This document shows positions 50,059-58,644 of a DNA stretch of 64,000 nucleotides, piece after piece. The translations under genes were made by a program, and so were the position numbers. The notes beneath the pieces were generated by a model that was given only the letters and a program-made list of their open reading frames with translations, was not told where the DNA came from and ran no database searches. Every line of letters starts with the position of its first letter. Position 1 is the stretch's first letter. Source of the DNA: Onishia taeanensis (GTDB lineage: Bacteria > Pseudomonadota > Gammaproteobacteria > Pseudomonadales > Halomonadaceae); contig NZ_JABVXC010000001.1 of assembly GCF_013349955.1 (NCBI RefSeq), positions 1 through 64,000 on the forward strand, read 5' to 3'.

Positions 50059-50835
50059 ATGTTCAAGACACTCACCGCGACCGCCGGCCTGATCGGCCTG
50101 AGCCTTTTCGCCGCACCGGCGCTGGCTGAGACCTACAAGATCGGCCTGTCCGCCGAGCCCTACCCCCCCTTCTATTCTCCGGATGCCGCCGGCGACTGGT
50201 CGGGCTGGGAAATCGACTTCATCGACGAGCTCTGTGACCGCCTGGACGCCGAATGCGAGCTCAAGCCGGTCGCTTGGGAAGGCATCATTCCGGCCCTCAA
50301 GACCGGTAAGATCGACATGATCATCGGCTCGATGTCGATCACCCCGGAGCGCGCCGAGCAGATCGCCTTCTCCAACAAGTATTACGCCAGCCCCACCGGC
50401 ATCGTGGCGCTCAAATCAAGCGACGTGCAGCCCACCGCCGAGGGCGTTGAAGGCGCTTATCTGGGTATTCAGTCCGGCACCAACCAGGAACAGTACGCGC
50501 GCAAGCATTTCGCCGACACGGCCAACCTCAAGGTCTATCAGACCCTCAACGAAGAGCTCCAGGACCTGGTTGCCGGCCGTCTGGACGGGGTGGTCGCCGA
50601 CACCCTGGCCGTGCAGACCTTCATCCACTCCGAGACCGGCCAGTCCTGCTGTGAATACCGCGGTGCCGTGGCAAGCGATGCCGAGCTGATGAGCGAGGGC
50701 ATCGGGGTGGGCCTGCGCCAGGGCGATACCGAGCTCAAGGAGCGCGTCAATGCCGCCATCGACGCGATGCGTGCCGATGGTACCTATGAGGACATCACCG
50801 CGCCCTACTTCGATTTCGACATCTACGGCGGCTGA
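50059..50835 (+). CDS. Polar amino-acid ABC transporter, substrate-binding protein
   Basis: Periplasmic binding protein of 258 residues. The signal peptide ends FAAPALA (about 23). Family markers are YKIGLSAEPYPPFYSP, GWEIDFIDELCDRL, DMIIGSMSITPERAEQIAFS, GVVADTL and the Cys pair in GQSCCEY. It belongs to the HisJ/ArtJ-type group that binds basic or polar amino acids. AGAGAGG precedes the start. A strong terminator follows, which allows excess binding protein over the permeases. Confidence 0.92.
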   Translation: MFKTLTATAGLIGLSLFAAPALAETYKIGLSAEPYPPFYSPDAAGDWSGWEIDFIDELCDRLDAECELKPVAWEGIIPALKTGKIDMIIGSMSITPERAEQIAFSNKYYASPTGIVALKSSDVQPTAEGVEGAYLGIQSGTNQEQYARKHFADTANLKVYQTLNEELQDLVAGRLDGVVADTLAVQTFIHSETGQSCCEYRGAVASDAELMSEGIGVGLRQGDTELKERVNAAIDAMRADGTYEDITAPYFDFDIYGG

Positions 50836-50844
50836 TGCCCGCCG

Positions 50845-50879
50845 CGAAGGCCGCCCTCAGAGGCGGCCTTCGTCTTTTT
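50845..50879 (+). terminator. Terminator or attenuator after the binding-protein gene
   Basis: CGAAGGCCGCC and GGCGGCCTTCG form an 11-bp stem, then TCTTTTT. It lies inside the transporter operon, just after the binding protein. Confidence 0.85.
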
Positions 50880-50903
50880 GCCTTTCCGTCCTTCCGCGTT
50901 TAC

Positions 50904-50925
50904 TTGGACATCCGTTGGACATCCG
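50904..50925. repeat. 11-bp direct repeat
   Basis: TTGGACATCCG occurs twice back to back before the first permease gene. Confidence 0.8.
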
Positions 50926-50950
50926 TTACTCACAAGGATAATCGCCACCC

Positions 50951-51670
50951 ATGACGACCATCTTCGACTTAAGCCTGCTGGCCTTTGAGCCCCCCGGCTG
51001 GGGCAAGGTGCTGCTGGTCGGGTTTCTGCGCTCGATCGAGCTGGCGGCAGGTGGCTATCTGCTGGGCATCCTGATCGGCATCTTCGGCGCCACCGGCAAG
51101 CTCTACGGCAACAAGGTCGTCCGCGACCTGCTGGAAATCTACACCATGGTGATCCGCGCCGTGCCCGAACTGGTACTGATGCTGCTGTTCTACTATGTCG
51201 GCACCGACCTGCTGAGCCGGGCCTCGACCGCCATGGGCTTCGGCAGTGTCAATATCGACGGCCTGACCGCCGGCATCCTGGTCATCGGCCTGGTACAGGG
51301 CGGCTATGCGACCGAGGTCATTCGCGGTGCCATTCTGGCCATTCCTCGCGGCCAGATCGAAGCGGCCCATGCCTTCGGCATGCCGCCCAGCAAGGTGCTG
51401 CGCCGGGTCACGCTGCCGGCCATGACGCCGCATGCCCTGCCCGGCATGGCCAACCTGTGGATGATCGCCACCAAGGATACGGCACTGCTGGCCGTGATCG
51501 GCTTCAGTGAACTGACCCTGGTGACCCGCCAGGCCGCCGGTGCCACCCAGTCCTACATCATGTTCTTCCTGGCCGCGGGCGTGCTTTACCTGGCGCTGAC
51601 GCTGGTGTCGAACCTCGCCCTGCGCCGCTTCGAGCGCTACGCACGGCGTGGTCTTGTCTCCGCACGCTGA
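50951..51670 (+). CDS. Amino-acid ABC transporter permease (HisQ/ArtQ type)
   Basis: Inner-membrane permease of 239 residues with about five helices. The HAAT-family signature is YTMVIRAVPELVLMLLFYYVG and the EAA loop reads EAAHAFGMPPSKVLRRVTLP. It forms the channel with the second permease. ACAAGG is the nearest ribosome-site-like sequence. The two permease genes are 15 bp apart. Confidence 0.9.
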   Translation: MTTIFDLSLLAFEPPGWGKVLLVGFLRSIELAAGGYLLGILIGIFGATGKLYGNKVVRDLLEIYTMVIRAVPELVLMLLFYYVGTDLLSRASTAMGFGSVNIDGLTAGILVIGLVQGGYATEVIRGAILAIPRGQIEAAHAFGMPPSKVLRRVTLPAMTPHALPGMANLWMIATKDTALLAVIGFSELTLVTRQAAGATQSYIMFFLAAGVLYLALTLVSNLALRRFERYARRGLVSAR

Positions 51671-51685
51671 CTTCAAGGAATGCCT

Positions 51686-52510
51686 GTGTCTGAACCCCAC
51701 TCTCTCGCCTCGCTCGTGCGCCCCTCGCGAACGAGCCCAATCACCAAGCTGTCGGGCCTGCTCGAGCCCCATCGCCTCATTCTGCTGGCGCTGTTCATAG
51801 CAGGCCTGGTGGCCGCGATCCTGTTGATGGACTGGAGCTGGCTGCCCCGCTACCTGCCCAAGCTCTGGGAAGGCCTGCAGATAACCCTGATCATGCTGTT
51901 TTCGAGCGTGGTCGTGGGCTTTCTGTTTGCCCTGCCCCTAGGGCTTGCGCAGGTCAGCGGTGTCTGGCCGCTGCGCTGGCTGGCCACCGGTTTCTGCACC
52001 GTGATTCGCGGCACCCCGCTGCTTCTGCAGCTGTGGCTGTTCTATTTCGGCCTGGGCGCCCTGTTCGGTCAGTTCCCCGAGATCCGCGACTCCTGGGCCT
52101 GGGACTACCTGCGCCAAGCCTGGCCCTATGGCTTCATCGCCCTGACCGTGTCGTTCGCCGCCTACCAGGGCGAGATCATGCGCGGCGCCTTTGCTGGCGT
52201 GCCCCACGGCGAGCTGGAAGCCGCCGAGGCCTTCGGCATGTCTCGGCTCAAGGTCTTCACCCGCGTCTGGTTCCCGCGTGCCCTGCACCGCGCCCTGCCG
52301 ACGCTGACCGGCGAGATCATCCTGCAGCTGAAGTCCACACCGCTGGTCGCCACCATCACGGTGATGGATCTCTATGCGGTGATCACCCAAGTGCGCCAGA
52401 CCACCTACCTGACCTACGAACCGCTGCTGTTCCTGGTCGCCGTCTATCTGTGCCTGAGCGGCATCCTGATCGTCGGCCTGCGCTGGCTCGAGAACCGCGT
52501 GCCGCACTAG
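51686..52510 (+). CDS. Amino-acid ABC transporter permease (HisM type)
   Basis: Inner-membrane permease of 274 residues. Markers are VIRGTPLLLQLWLFYFGLG and the EAA loop EAAEAFGMSRLKVFTRVWFP. It has an N-terminal soluble stretch of about 30 residues. I chose GTG 51686 because AAGGA lies six bases upstream; the ATG two codons earlier abuts the ribosome site. Last gene of the transporter operon, convergent with the aldolase gene. Confidence 0.9.
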   Translation: MSEPHSLASLVRPSRTSPITKLSGLLEPHRLILLALFIAGLVAAILLMDWSWLPRYLPKLWEGLQITLIMLFSSVVVGFLFALPLGLAQVSGVWPLRWLATGFCTVIRGTPLLLQLWLFYFGLGALFGQFPEIRDSWAWDYLRQAWPYGFIALTVSFAAYQGEIMRGAFAGVPHGELEAAEAFGMSRLKVFTRVWFPRALHRALPTLTGEIILQLKSTPLVATITVMDLYAVITQVRQTTYLTYEPLLFLVAVYLCLSGILIVGLRWLENRVPH

Positions 52511-52570
52511 CGGCCGCCTTGCCGGCTTCACTGGCAGCCAGAACCGGTGAACCACGACGATGCACCACAA

Positions 52571-52602
52571 AAAAGGGGGCGGCCCAATGGCCACCCCCTT
52601 TT
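52571..52602. terminator. Bidirectional terminator between the permease and aldolase genes
   Basis: AAAAGGGGGCGGCC and GGCCACCCCCTTTT pair with one mismatch around CAAT, with A and T runs on both sides. Confidence 0.85.
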
Positions 52603-52658
52603 CCCGTACTGCCAGGCGCGTCCTGCTGGCGTCTCGCCGTGCGCCCCGTCTATGCCAC

Positions 52659-53426
52659 TCAGTCCCTGTAGCTCGGGTCCAGCGCCTCGAGGGTGCGCAG
52701 ATGTGCCGCCCATTCGAGCTCGAGATCGCCATCTTCATGGATGGTCTGATCGTACTGGCGGGCCACATGGCGGGCGGTGTCTTCCGATACCAGCCGCAGC
52801 GGCTGGCCGGTGGACTGCGCCGCCACCTGCAGCTCGCAGGCGCGCTCGAGATAGAACATATTGTTGAACATCTCGGCGGCCGAGGCCCCGGTGGTCAACA
52901 GGCCGTGGTTGCGCAGTATCAGCGCCGGGTTGTTGCCAAGGCTTGCCACGATACGTTCGCGCTCGGCCAGGTCCAGGGCGATGCCTTCGTAGTCGTGGTA
53001 GGACACCCGCTCATGGAACTGCAGCGCGATCTGGTTGAGCCGCGTCTCGAGGCCGTCTTCCAGCGATGAGACCGCCACCCCGGCCCGCGTATGGGTATGC
53101 ATTACCCAGGCCGCGTCATGGCTGGCGCCATGGATCGCCGAATGGATGGTGAAACCGGCTGGGTTCACCGCCTCCGGGCTGTCATCGACCTTGCGGCCGT
53201 CGACGTCGATCTTCACCAGCGAGGAGGCGGTGATCTCTTCCCAGCGCCAGCCATAGGGATTGATCAAAAAGTGGCCTTTCTCACCCGGTACCCGCGCGGT
53301 GATATGGGTGTAGATCAGGTCCGTCATGCGGTAGTGAGCGGCCAGTCGATAGCAGGCCGCCAGCGCGATGCGGGCCTCTCGTTCGGTGTTGCTGATCGTG
53401 GCACGCTTGGGCTGATCGAGGCTCAT
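52659..53426 (-). CDS. Class II aldolase/adducin family protein
   Basis: A 255-residue protein of the fuculose-aldolase/ribulose-epimerase fold. The zinc-binding His residues occur in VMHTHTRAGVAVS and ILRNHGLLTTG, and the N-terminal start is YRLAAHYRMTDLIYTHITAR. Family members cleave sugar acids or decarboxylate small hydroxy-acids. AAGGAG six bases before ATG 53426 fixes the start; the upstream in-frame extension runs into repeats. It follows the hydroxyacid dehydrogenase on the same strand, so both may act on one hydroxy-acid pathway. Confidence 0.85.
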   Translation of the reverse strand: MSLDQPKRATISNTEREARIALAACYRLAAHYRMTDLIYTHITARVPGEKGHFLINPYGWRWEEITASSLVKIDVDGRKVDDSPEAVNPAGFTIHSAIHGASHDAAWVMHTHTRAGVAVSSLEDGLETRLNQIALQFHERVSYHDYEGIALDLAERERIVASLGNNPALILRNHGLLTTGASAAEMFNNMFYLERACELQVAAQSTGQPLRLVSEDTARHVARQYDQTIHEDGDLELEWAAHLRTLEALDPSYRD

Positions 53427-53438
53427 CGGACGCTCCTT

Positions 53439-53522
53439 AGCGAAAATTCCGTAGCGAAAGCTCTTTGGCAAGAGCCAGTTAGCAAGAGCTCCTTGACGAG
53501 AGCTCATTAGCCAACGCCCTTC
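53439..53522. repeat. Six imperfect 14-bp tandem repeats
   Basis: Consecutive 14-bp units of the form AGCAAGAGCTCCTT, with the second to fifth closest to one another. They fill most of the gap between the aldolase and the hydroxyacid dehydrogenase. Confidence 0.7.
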
Positions 53523-53545
53523 TAGGCCAAAAGAAAGGGCTGGCC

Positions 53546-54502
53546 TCAGTAACCGCGGGCACGGTCGACGCCCATCGCCAGCGGCTGGTTGTCGCGCAGG
53601 GCACGGGCGGTGTCGATGACCTGCCCCGCGACCACCTCCGGCAGGGAGTCACTGGCGATGTGCGGCGTGATGCGCAGGCGCTCATTCTGCCAGAAGGGAT
53701 GATCGGCAGGCAGCGGCTCTTCCCGGAAGACATCCAGGCTTGCTCCAGCCAGTTGGCCACTCTCGAGGGCCTCGACCAGATCGTCTTCGACCAGATGCTC
53801 GCCGCGGCCGATCTGCACCAGCCAAGCGCCCTTGGCGAGCGTCGTGAACAGGGCCCTGCCGAGCACGTTCTCGGTAGATGCCGTCAGCGGTAGCACATTG
53901 ATCAGATAATCGGCGCCATTTGATGCCTCCATCACCGCACGCTCGCCGGTCAGGTAGGTCACGCCCTTGACCGGCGCCTCAGGCTGGCTGCGGCAGGCCA
54001 CGCGCACGGAAAAACCCAGCGCGGCCACCGCCTCGACCACGGCGCGCCCCATGGTGCCATGCCCCAGCACTGCCACCTTGGCGGAGGCCGGCGCCCGCAT
54101 CGGCAGCGGCTCCCAGTGGGCCTTGGTGGCATTACGCTCAAGCGTTGCGAACTCGCGTTCGCGGTGGAGCACCTCGTGCGCGGCAAAGCCTGCCATCAGG
54201 TCGGCCTGATGCGGGTCGCGCACCCGGGCGATCTGCACCTCATCGCCAAGACCTGGGTGCGCCAGCAGGGCATCGACCCCGGCGCCGATCGACATCGCCA
54301 GCGTCAGGTTGGGGTAGGCCGCGAAGGCCTGCTCGCTGGGCAACCAGCAGATCGCAAAGCGCACATCTTCAGGGTTGTCGATGTCGTGCGGGTGACGCAG
54401 AACGACGTCATCGGCAGCGCTGCGCAGAGCGTCACCATAGACGGCATCCAGGTCGAGTGAATCACTCAGATAGACGCCCAGGATCGGGTTCGCGTTGGTC
54501 AT
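53546..54502 (-). CDS. D-2-hydroxyacid dehydrogenase (glyoxylate/hydroxypyruvate reductase A type)
   Basis: Cytoplasmic NAD(P)H-dependent reductase of 318 residues. The NAD-binding segment is VAVLGHGTMGRAVVEAVAAL with LSQPEAP-like Arg region (ACRSQPEAP). The catalytic Arg/Glu/His set is suggested by VQIGRGEHLVEDDL, SLDVFREEPLP and ITPHIAS. Length and start resemble GhrA. The likely substrate is glyoxylate, hydroxypyruvate or a related 2-keto acid. It precedes the class II aldolase gene with the repeat block between them. Confidence 0.88.
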   Translation of the reverse strand: MTNANPILGVYLSDSLDLDAVYGDALRSAADDVVLRHPHDIDNPEDVRFAICWLPSEQAFAAYPNLTLAMSIGAGVDALLAHPGLGDEVQIARVRDPHQADLMAGFAAHEVLHREREFATLERNATKAHWEPLPMRAPASAKVAVLGHGTMGRAVVEAVAALGFSVRVACRSQPEAPVKGVTYLTGERAVMEASNGADYLINVLPLTASTENVLGRALFTTLAKGAWLVQIGRGEHLVEDDLVEALESGQLAGASLDVFREEPLPADHPFWQNERLRITPHIASDSLPEVVAGQVIDTARALRDNQPLAMGVDRARGY

Positions 54503-54624
54503 GCAGCTTCCTTCGATTCACATTACAGATGAGCAGTGGCTGCCAAGCAGCCTCTTGTTACCCAAATGTATAATAAATCGCGCCATGGTTCTATGGCCGC
54601 TGGGATTTAACTCCGCTAACCGGC

Positions 54625-55206
54625 TCAATGCAGCACGTTGCGAATGAAGCGCAGCGTGTCTTCACCCTCGTTGCTGTAGGCGTAGGGCTGGTCGCTCGGG
54701 AAGACGTGGAACTCCCCCTCCACGAGAGTGCGCGTCTCGTCGCCGATACGCAGCGTCAGGGTGCCCTCGACCACTACGATCATCTCGTGCCAGCCATCCG
54801 CGTCAGGCTCGGAGGCATAGCGCTCACCCGGCGCCAGCTGCCAACGCCACAGTTCGACTTCCCGCGTCGCCTTGCTGGCCAGTAGCCGACCATAGCTTTG
54901 CGGTGAACGCCCGGCCCAGGCGACCTCATCGATATAGGCGGAATCCTCGGTTTCCGGCGGCTGCACCAGCACGTGGAAGATCACCCCCAGCGCCTCGGCC
55001 AGCCGATCGAGCGTGGTCAGGCTGACATTGACGTCGCCGCGCTCGATGCTCACCAGCATCCGCCGACTAACCCCGGCTGCCTCGGCCAGCGCCTGCTGGC
55101 TGAGCCCGGCGTCCTGGCGCAGCCGGCGCACATTGGCCGCCACATGCACCAGCACGTCTGGACGCGATGTTTCTTCGCCGCCCCCATTGTGCAATATACT
55201 GCTCAT
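54625..55206 (-). CDS. XRE-family regulator with C-terminal cupin domain
   Basis: A 193-residue regulator. The helix-turn-helix is at about 25-75 (SQQALAEAAGVSRRMLVSIE). A cupin domain (about 110-190) has the pattern WHEMIVVVEGTLTLRIGDE and EFHVFPSDQPYAYSN. Such regulators sense small ligands such as amino acids or polyamines. It is divergent from the RhtA-like exporter, 60 bp away, which it probably controls. The start 55206 has AGGA upstream. Confidence 0.86.
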   Translation of the reverse strand: MSSILHNGGGEETSRPDVLVHVAANVRRLRQDAGLSQQALAEAAGVSRRMLVSIERGDVNVSLTTLDRLAEALGVIFHVLVQPPETEDSAYIDEVAWAGRSPQSYGRLLASKATREVELWRWQLAPGERYASEPDADGWHEMIVVVEGTLTLRIGDETRTLVEGEFHVFPSDQPYAYSNEGEDTLRFIRNVLH

Positions 55207-55266
55207 CGCTACACTTCCTGGCACTGAAACGTGATTCACTGACACTCAATAGAAGGGGAGCGTAGC

Positions 55267-56145
55267 ATGAGTGCATCTATGCGGGCCCGGCTGTGGCCGG
55301 TGGCGATCCTGATCGTGGCGATGACCTCGATCCAGAGCGGCGCCTCGCTTGCCACCTCGCTGTTTCCGGCCATCGGCCCGACCGGCACCACCGCCATGCG
55401 CCTGCTGATCGCCTCCCTCATCCTGCTGGCCGTGCTGCGCCCCTGGCGGCGCCGGGTCAATGCCCGCGGCTGGCGCACCATCGCGATCTACGGCGCCGCA
55501 CTTGGGCTGATGAACCTGCTCTTCTATCAGGCGCTGAATCGCATTCCGTTGGGTATCGCCGTGGCCCTGGAGTTCACCGGCCCGTTGGCGGTGGCCCTGC
55601 TCAACTCCCGGCGCTGGCTCGACCTGTGCTGGGTGGCGATGGCGATCAGCGGGCTGATCTTGTTGCTGCTGCTCGGCGGCGAGAGCGGCTGGGACGTGGA
55701 CCCGGTGGGCGCCGCCTATGCGCTGGGCGCCGGGGTCTGTTGGGCGCTGTATATCCTGTTCGGCCAGAAGGCCGGCACCGATCACGGCACCCAGACCGCC
55801 GCGCTCGGCATCACCATCGCCGCGCTGATCTTCTTCCCGATCGGGCTCGTCGAGGTCGGCACCGCGATGTTCTCGCCGGCGCTCTTGCCGCTGGCCTTGG
55901 GGGTGGCGGTGCTCTCCACCGCCTTGCCTTACACCCTCGAGATGATCGCCATGCCGAAGCTTCCGACTCACACCTTCGGCACCCTGATGAGCCTGGAACC
56001 CGCCGTCGCGGCGCTTTCCGGCCTCGTCTTCCTCGGCCAGGCATTGAGCCTGACCCAGTGGCTGGCGATCGGCCTGGTGATCGCCGCCTCCATCGGCACC
56101 ACCCTGACCGGCCAGAAGCCTGTGCCCGTCGTGGCGGCCGGCTGA
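55267..56145 (+). CDS. EamA-family exporter, RhtA-like (threonine/homoserine)
   Basis: Inner-membrane DMT exporter of 292 residues with ten helices. Markers are QSGASLATSLFPAIGPTGTTA, ALNRIPLGIAVALEFTGPLAVA and ALPYTLEMIAMPKLPTHTFG, which are typical of RhtA. It exports threonine, homoserine or a similar amino acid. AAGGGGAG precedes the start. Together with SstT, two AzlCD pairs and the ABC importer, the window contains a striking number of amino-acid transporters. Confidence 0.88.
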   Translation: MSASMRARLWPVAILIVAMTSIQSGASLATSLFPAIGPTGTTAMRLLIASLILLAVLRPWRRRVNARGWRTIAIYGAALGLMNLLFYQALNRIPLGIAVALEFTGPLAVALLNSRRWLDLCWVAMAISGLILLLLLGGESGWDVDPVGAAYALGAGVCWALYILFGQKAGTDHGTQTAALGITIAALIFFPIGLVEVGTAMFSPALLPLALGVAVLSTALPYTLEMIAMPKLPTHTFGTLMSLEPAVAALSGLVFLGQALSLTQWLAIGLVIAASIGTTLTGQKPVPVVAAG

Positions 56146-56195
56146 CGCCCTGAACGACTGAGTCACGCCAGCCTGGGCTTGACAATGCTTCGTTC

Positions 56196-56242
56196 CTTTT
56201 ATAGAACGTTCTTTATATAGAACACTCTTTATATTGAACATC
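56196..56242. promoter_or_regulatory. Three 15-16-bp operator-like repeats before the XRE-azlCD operon
   Basis: CTTTTATAGAACGTT, CTTTATATAGAACACT and CTTTATATTGAACATC follow each other without gaps; the first includes the palindrome AGAACGTTCT. The block is AT-rich within a GC-rich background and lies about 50 bases before the regulator gene. Confidence 0.65.
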
Positions 56243-56288
56243 GCCTGCCATGAGCAGGCGTGGAACGAACACTCAAGGAGCGCGCCAC

Positions 56289-56819
56289 ATGGACCGTCTC
56301 TCGCTCGGCACCCTGGGCCAGCACCTGCAGCGGCTACGCCAGGAAAAGGGACTGTCGCTGTCGCAGCTAGCCGCTGCCGCCGGCATCGCCAAGTCGAATC
56401 TGTCACGCCTCGAGCAGGGCAACGGCAACCCGACTCTGGACACCATCTGGCGCCTGGCAGTGCAGTTAAATGTGCCCTTCGGCACCCTGGTGGCGCCGAT
56501 CGCCGTGCCCCTGGGCGAAGACGGCGTACAGGTACGGCTGATCGACCAGGGCAAGGACCGGCCCCAGGTGGATGTCTACTGGATGCGCTGCGCGCCCCAC
56601 ACCTCGCGCCATGCCGAAGCGCATACGCCGGGTGCCCAGGAGACCCTCACCCTTATCAGCGGGACGCTGGAGGCGGGCTCGGAAGACGCGACCCGCGTGC
56701 TGCGGGCCGGCGACACCCTCGCCTTTGCGGCCGACCGACCGCACCTCTACCGCACCCATGAGGACTGGGCAACGCTGCTGGTCACCATCGTCTACGCCGC
56801 TGGAGAAACCGCCCCATGA
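56289..56819 (+). CDS. XRE-family regulator with cupin domain, azlCD operon
   Basis: A 176-residue regulator. The helix-turn-helix is SLSQLAAAAGIAKSNLSRLE (residues 23-42). The C-terminal cupin domain (about 70-172) includes HTPGAQETLTLISGTLEAG and RPHLYRTHED. It is co-transcribed with azlC (4-bp overlap), so it probably controls export of branched-chain amino acids. Start 56289 has AAGGAG upstream. The adjacent 16-bp repeats are the likely operator. Confidence 0.88.
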   Translation: MDRLSLGTLGQHLQRLRQEKGLSLSQLAAAAGIAKSNLSRLEQGNGNPTLDTIWRLAVQLNVPFGTLVAPIAVPLGEDGVQVRLIDQGKDRPQVDVYWMRCAPHTSRHAEAHTPGAQETLTLISGTLEAGSEDATRVLRAGDTLAFAADRPHLYRTHEDWATLLVTIVYAAGETAP

Positions 56820-57541
56820 GCCGGCAAGCCATCTCGCCCCGGCCCTGGCTGATCGGCCTACGCGAGGCCATTCCACTGCTGGGCGGCTATGTGCCGGTAG
56901 CCGTCTCCTTCGGCCTGATCAGTGTGCAGGCCGGTTTCAGCCCCTGGGAGGCGGTCGTCGTCTCGACACTGATCTATGCCGGCGCTTCACAGTTCCTCTT
57001 CGTCGGCATGGTCGCTGGCGGCGCGTCCCTGTGGCTGGTGATCGCCATGACGTTGCTGATCAACCTACGCCATGTCGTTTATGGCCCCAACCTGGCGCCC
57101 TGGCTGACCGCCAGCCGCTGGTGGCCCTGGCTGATGCACGGCCTGACCGACCAAGTCTTCGCCTTGGCCCATCACCGCCTGCCGCAACTGCCCGCAGCGC
57201 AGCGCCTCGGCTGGTTCACCGGGGCCGCCTTGCTGGCCTGGGCGAGCTGGATCGCCGGCACCGCCCTGGGCGCCGTGGCCGGTAACTGGCTAATGGCCCG
57301 CTGGCCGCTGCTCGGCGAGATCATGCCCTTCGCCCTGCCGGCGCTCTTCCTGGTGCTGGTGATACCCCGCTTCACCTCCTGGCGCTGGAGCCTGGCACTG
57401 GGCAGCAGCATCCTGGTGGCCCTGCTGTGCACCCTGGCCGGCTACACCAACCTCGGCATCCCCTTCGCCGCCGCCTGCGGGGCCTTATGCTTCTATCTGG
57501 TGAAGGCCGATGCCGCTTCGGCGGGAGCCAACAATGAGTAA
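56816..57541 (+). CDS. azlC: AzlC-family exporter large subunit, second copy
   Basis: Inner-membrane protein of 241 residues. The AzlC markers are VAVSFGLISVQAGFSPWEAV, YAGASQFLFVGM and NLRHVVYGPNLAPWL. The stop overlaps the azlD start. It is only distantly similar to the first AzlC at 37.7 kb, so the two pairs are not a recent duplication. It exports branched-chain or related amino acids together with AzlD. Confidence 0.9.
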   Translation: MSRQAISPRPWLIGLREAIPLLGGYVPVAVSFGLISVQAGFSPWEAVVVSTLIYAGASQFLFVGMVAGGASLWLVIAMTLLINLRHVVYGPNLAPWLTASRWWPWLMHGLTDQVFALAHHRLPQLPAAQRLGWFTGAALLAWASWIAGTALGAVAGNWLMARWPLLGEIMPFALPALFLVLVIPRFTSWRWSLALGSSILVALLCTLAGYTNLGIPFAAACGALCFYLVKADAASAGANNE

Positions 57542-57878
57542 CGCCCTCTGGCTAGCCATGCTGGCCTCGGCCATCGGTACCCTGCTACTGCGCATGATTC
57601 CTCTGCTGTGGATGCGCCGCAGACTCAGCAGACACGACGGCGAGAGTGGCGGCGAGGCCCTGCCCCAGTGGCTTGGCATTCTGGGTCCGCTGATGATCGC
57701 CGCGCTTTTCGGCGTATCGCTGGTGCCGCGCCACCCCGATGCCCTTTCTTGGCTGGCCACCTTGATCGGCGTCGCCGCCACCCTGCTCACCTGGCGGTTC
57801 ACCCGCTCGCTGGGCTGGCCCATCGCCGCAGGCGTGGCGGCCTTCGGCGCGGTCGTGATCCTTGCAGGCCTCGTCTAG
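57534..57878 (+). CDS. azlD: AzlD-family exporter small subunit, second copy
   Basis: A 114-residue membrane protein with three or four helices. MSNALWLAMLASAIGTLLLR starts it, and GPLMIAALFGVSLVP is the family core. It overlaps azlC by 8 bp. It is the last gene of the XRE-azlC-azlD operon, which is followed by the ECF sigma-factor unit in the same direction. Confidence 0.86.
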   Translation: MSNALWLAMLASAIGTLLLRMIPLLWMRRRLSRHDGESGGEALPQWLGILGPLMIAALFGVSLVPRHPDALSWLATLIGVAATLLTWRFTRSLGWPIAAGVAAFGAVVILAGLV

Positions 57879-58041
57879 CACCCAGCGCCATCCGCCTACT
57901 AACCACTTACGGCCGAACGGCATTGCCATCTTGACCGTCACAAGGCCTAAGCAGCACTCTTGCCGAGTAACCGTCAATATTCAGCAGCCTTTGGCAGTAG
58001 CGATTGAATGGCTTGTTGGCTTCACGACTAGAGACCCCTGT

Positions 58042-58644
58042 ATGCCCAATGCTTCGCGGCCTTCCTCGACCGCCGCCGCTTCTTCGCCGCCTGCCTCATC
58101 GGCCGGCATTGCGCATCTCTGCGACTTGCTCGAGCACGTGGCCCAGAAGGATCGCCAGGCCTTTGCGGACCTCTATGACGCTACCTCGGCGAAACTTTAT
58201 GGCGCGGTGCTGCGTATCTTGCGAGACAGAGGCAGCGCCGATGATGTGTTACAGGAAGCCTACGTAAAGATCTGGCAGCAGGCCGCCGTCTTCGACGCAG
58301 GGCGCGCCTCGCCCATCACCTGGATGGTGACCATCGCCCGCCACCTGGCCATCGACGAGCTACGCCGCCAACCCAAGGGCTATCGGGAACCCGAGGAAAG
58401 CCTGGCGCAAACGCCCGACGAGGGGCCATCCGCTCAGGATGAGCTGCACCAGGAGCAGGATGCCCGGCGCCTGTATCACTGCCTCGATACCCTCGAGGAC
58501 GGCCGCCAGGAAATGGTCAGGCTCGCCTACCTGGAAGGCTGGTCCCGGGCTGACCTGGCCACACATTTCGACCAGCCGGTGAATACCGTCAAGACATGGC
58601 TGCATCGCGCACTTAAGCAGCTCAAGGGGTGCCTGGCATCATGA
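58042..58644 (+). CDS. ECF RNA polymerase sigma factor, SigK-like
   Basis: A 200-residue ECF sigma factor. Region 2 is DLYDATSAKLYGAVLRILRD with GSADDVLQEAYVKIWQQA; region 4 is HFDQPVNTVKTWLHRALKQL. The 25-residue Ser/Ala/Pro-rich start is not conserved, and an internal start is possible. The next gene is a matching RskA-type anti-sigma factor with ATGA overlap. The pair should respond to an envelope or oxidative signal and activate its own operon, including the periplasmic protein downstream. Confidence 0.9.
   Translation: MPNASRPSSTAAASSPPASSAGIAHLCDLLEHVAQKDRQAFADLYDATSAKLYGAVLRILRDRGSADDVLQEAYVKIWQQAAVFDAGRASPITWMVTIARHLAIDELRRQPKGYREPEESLAQTPDEGPSAQDELHQEQDARRLYHCLDTLEDGRQEMVRLAYLEGWSRADLATHFDQPVNTVKTWLHRALKQLKGCLAS

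Noticed and set aside
55246..56406. A 386-codon open frame opposite the RhtA-like exporter
   Set aside because: Antisense shadow; the exporter has its ribosome site and family motifs.
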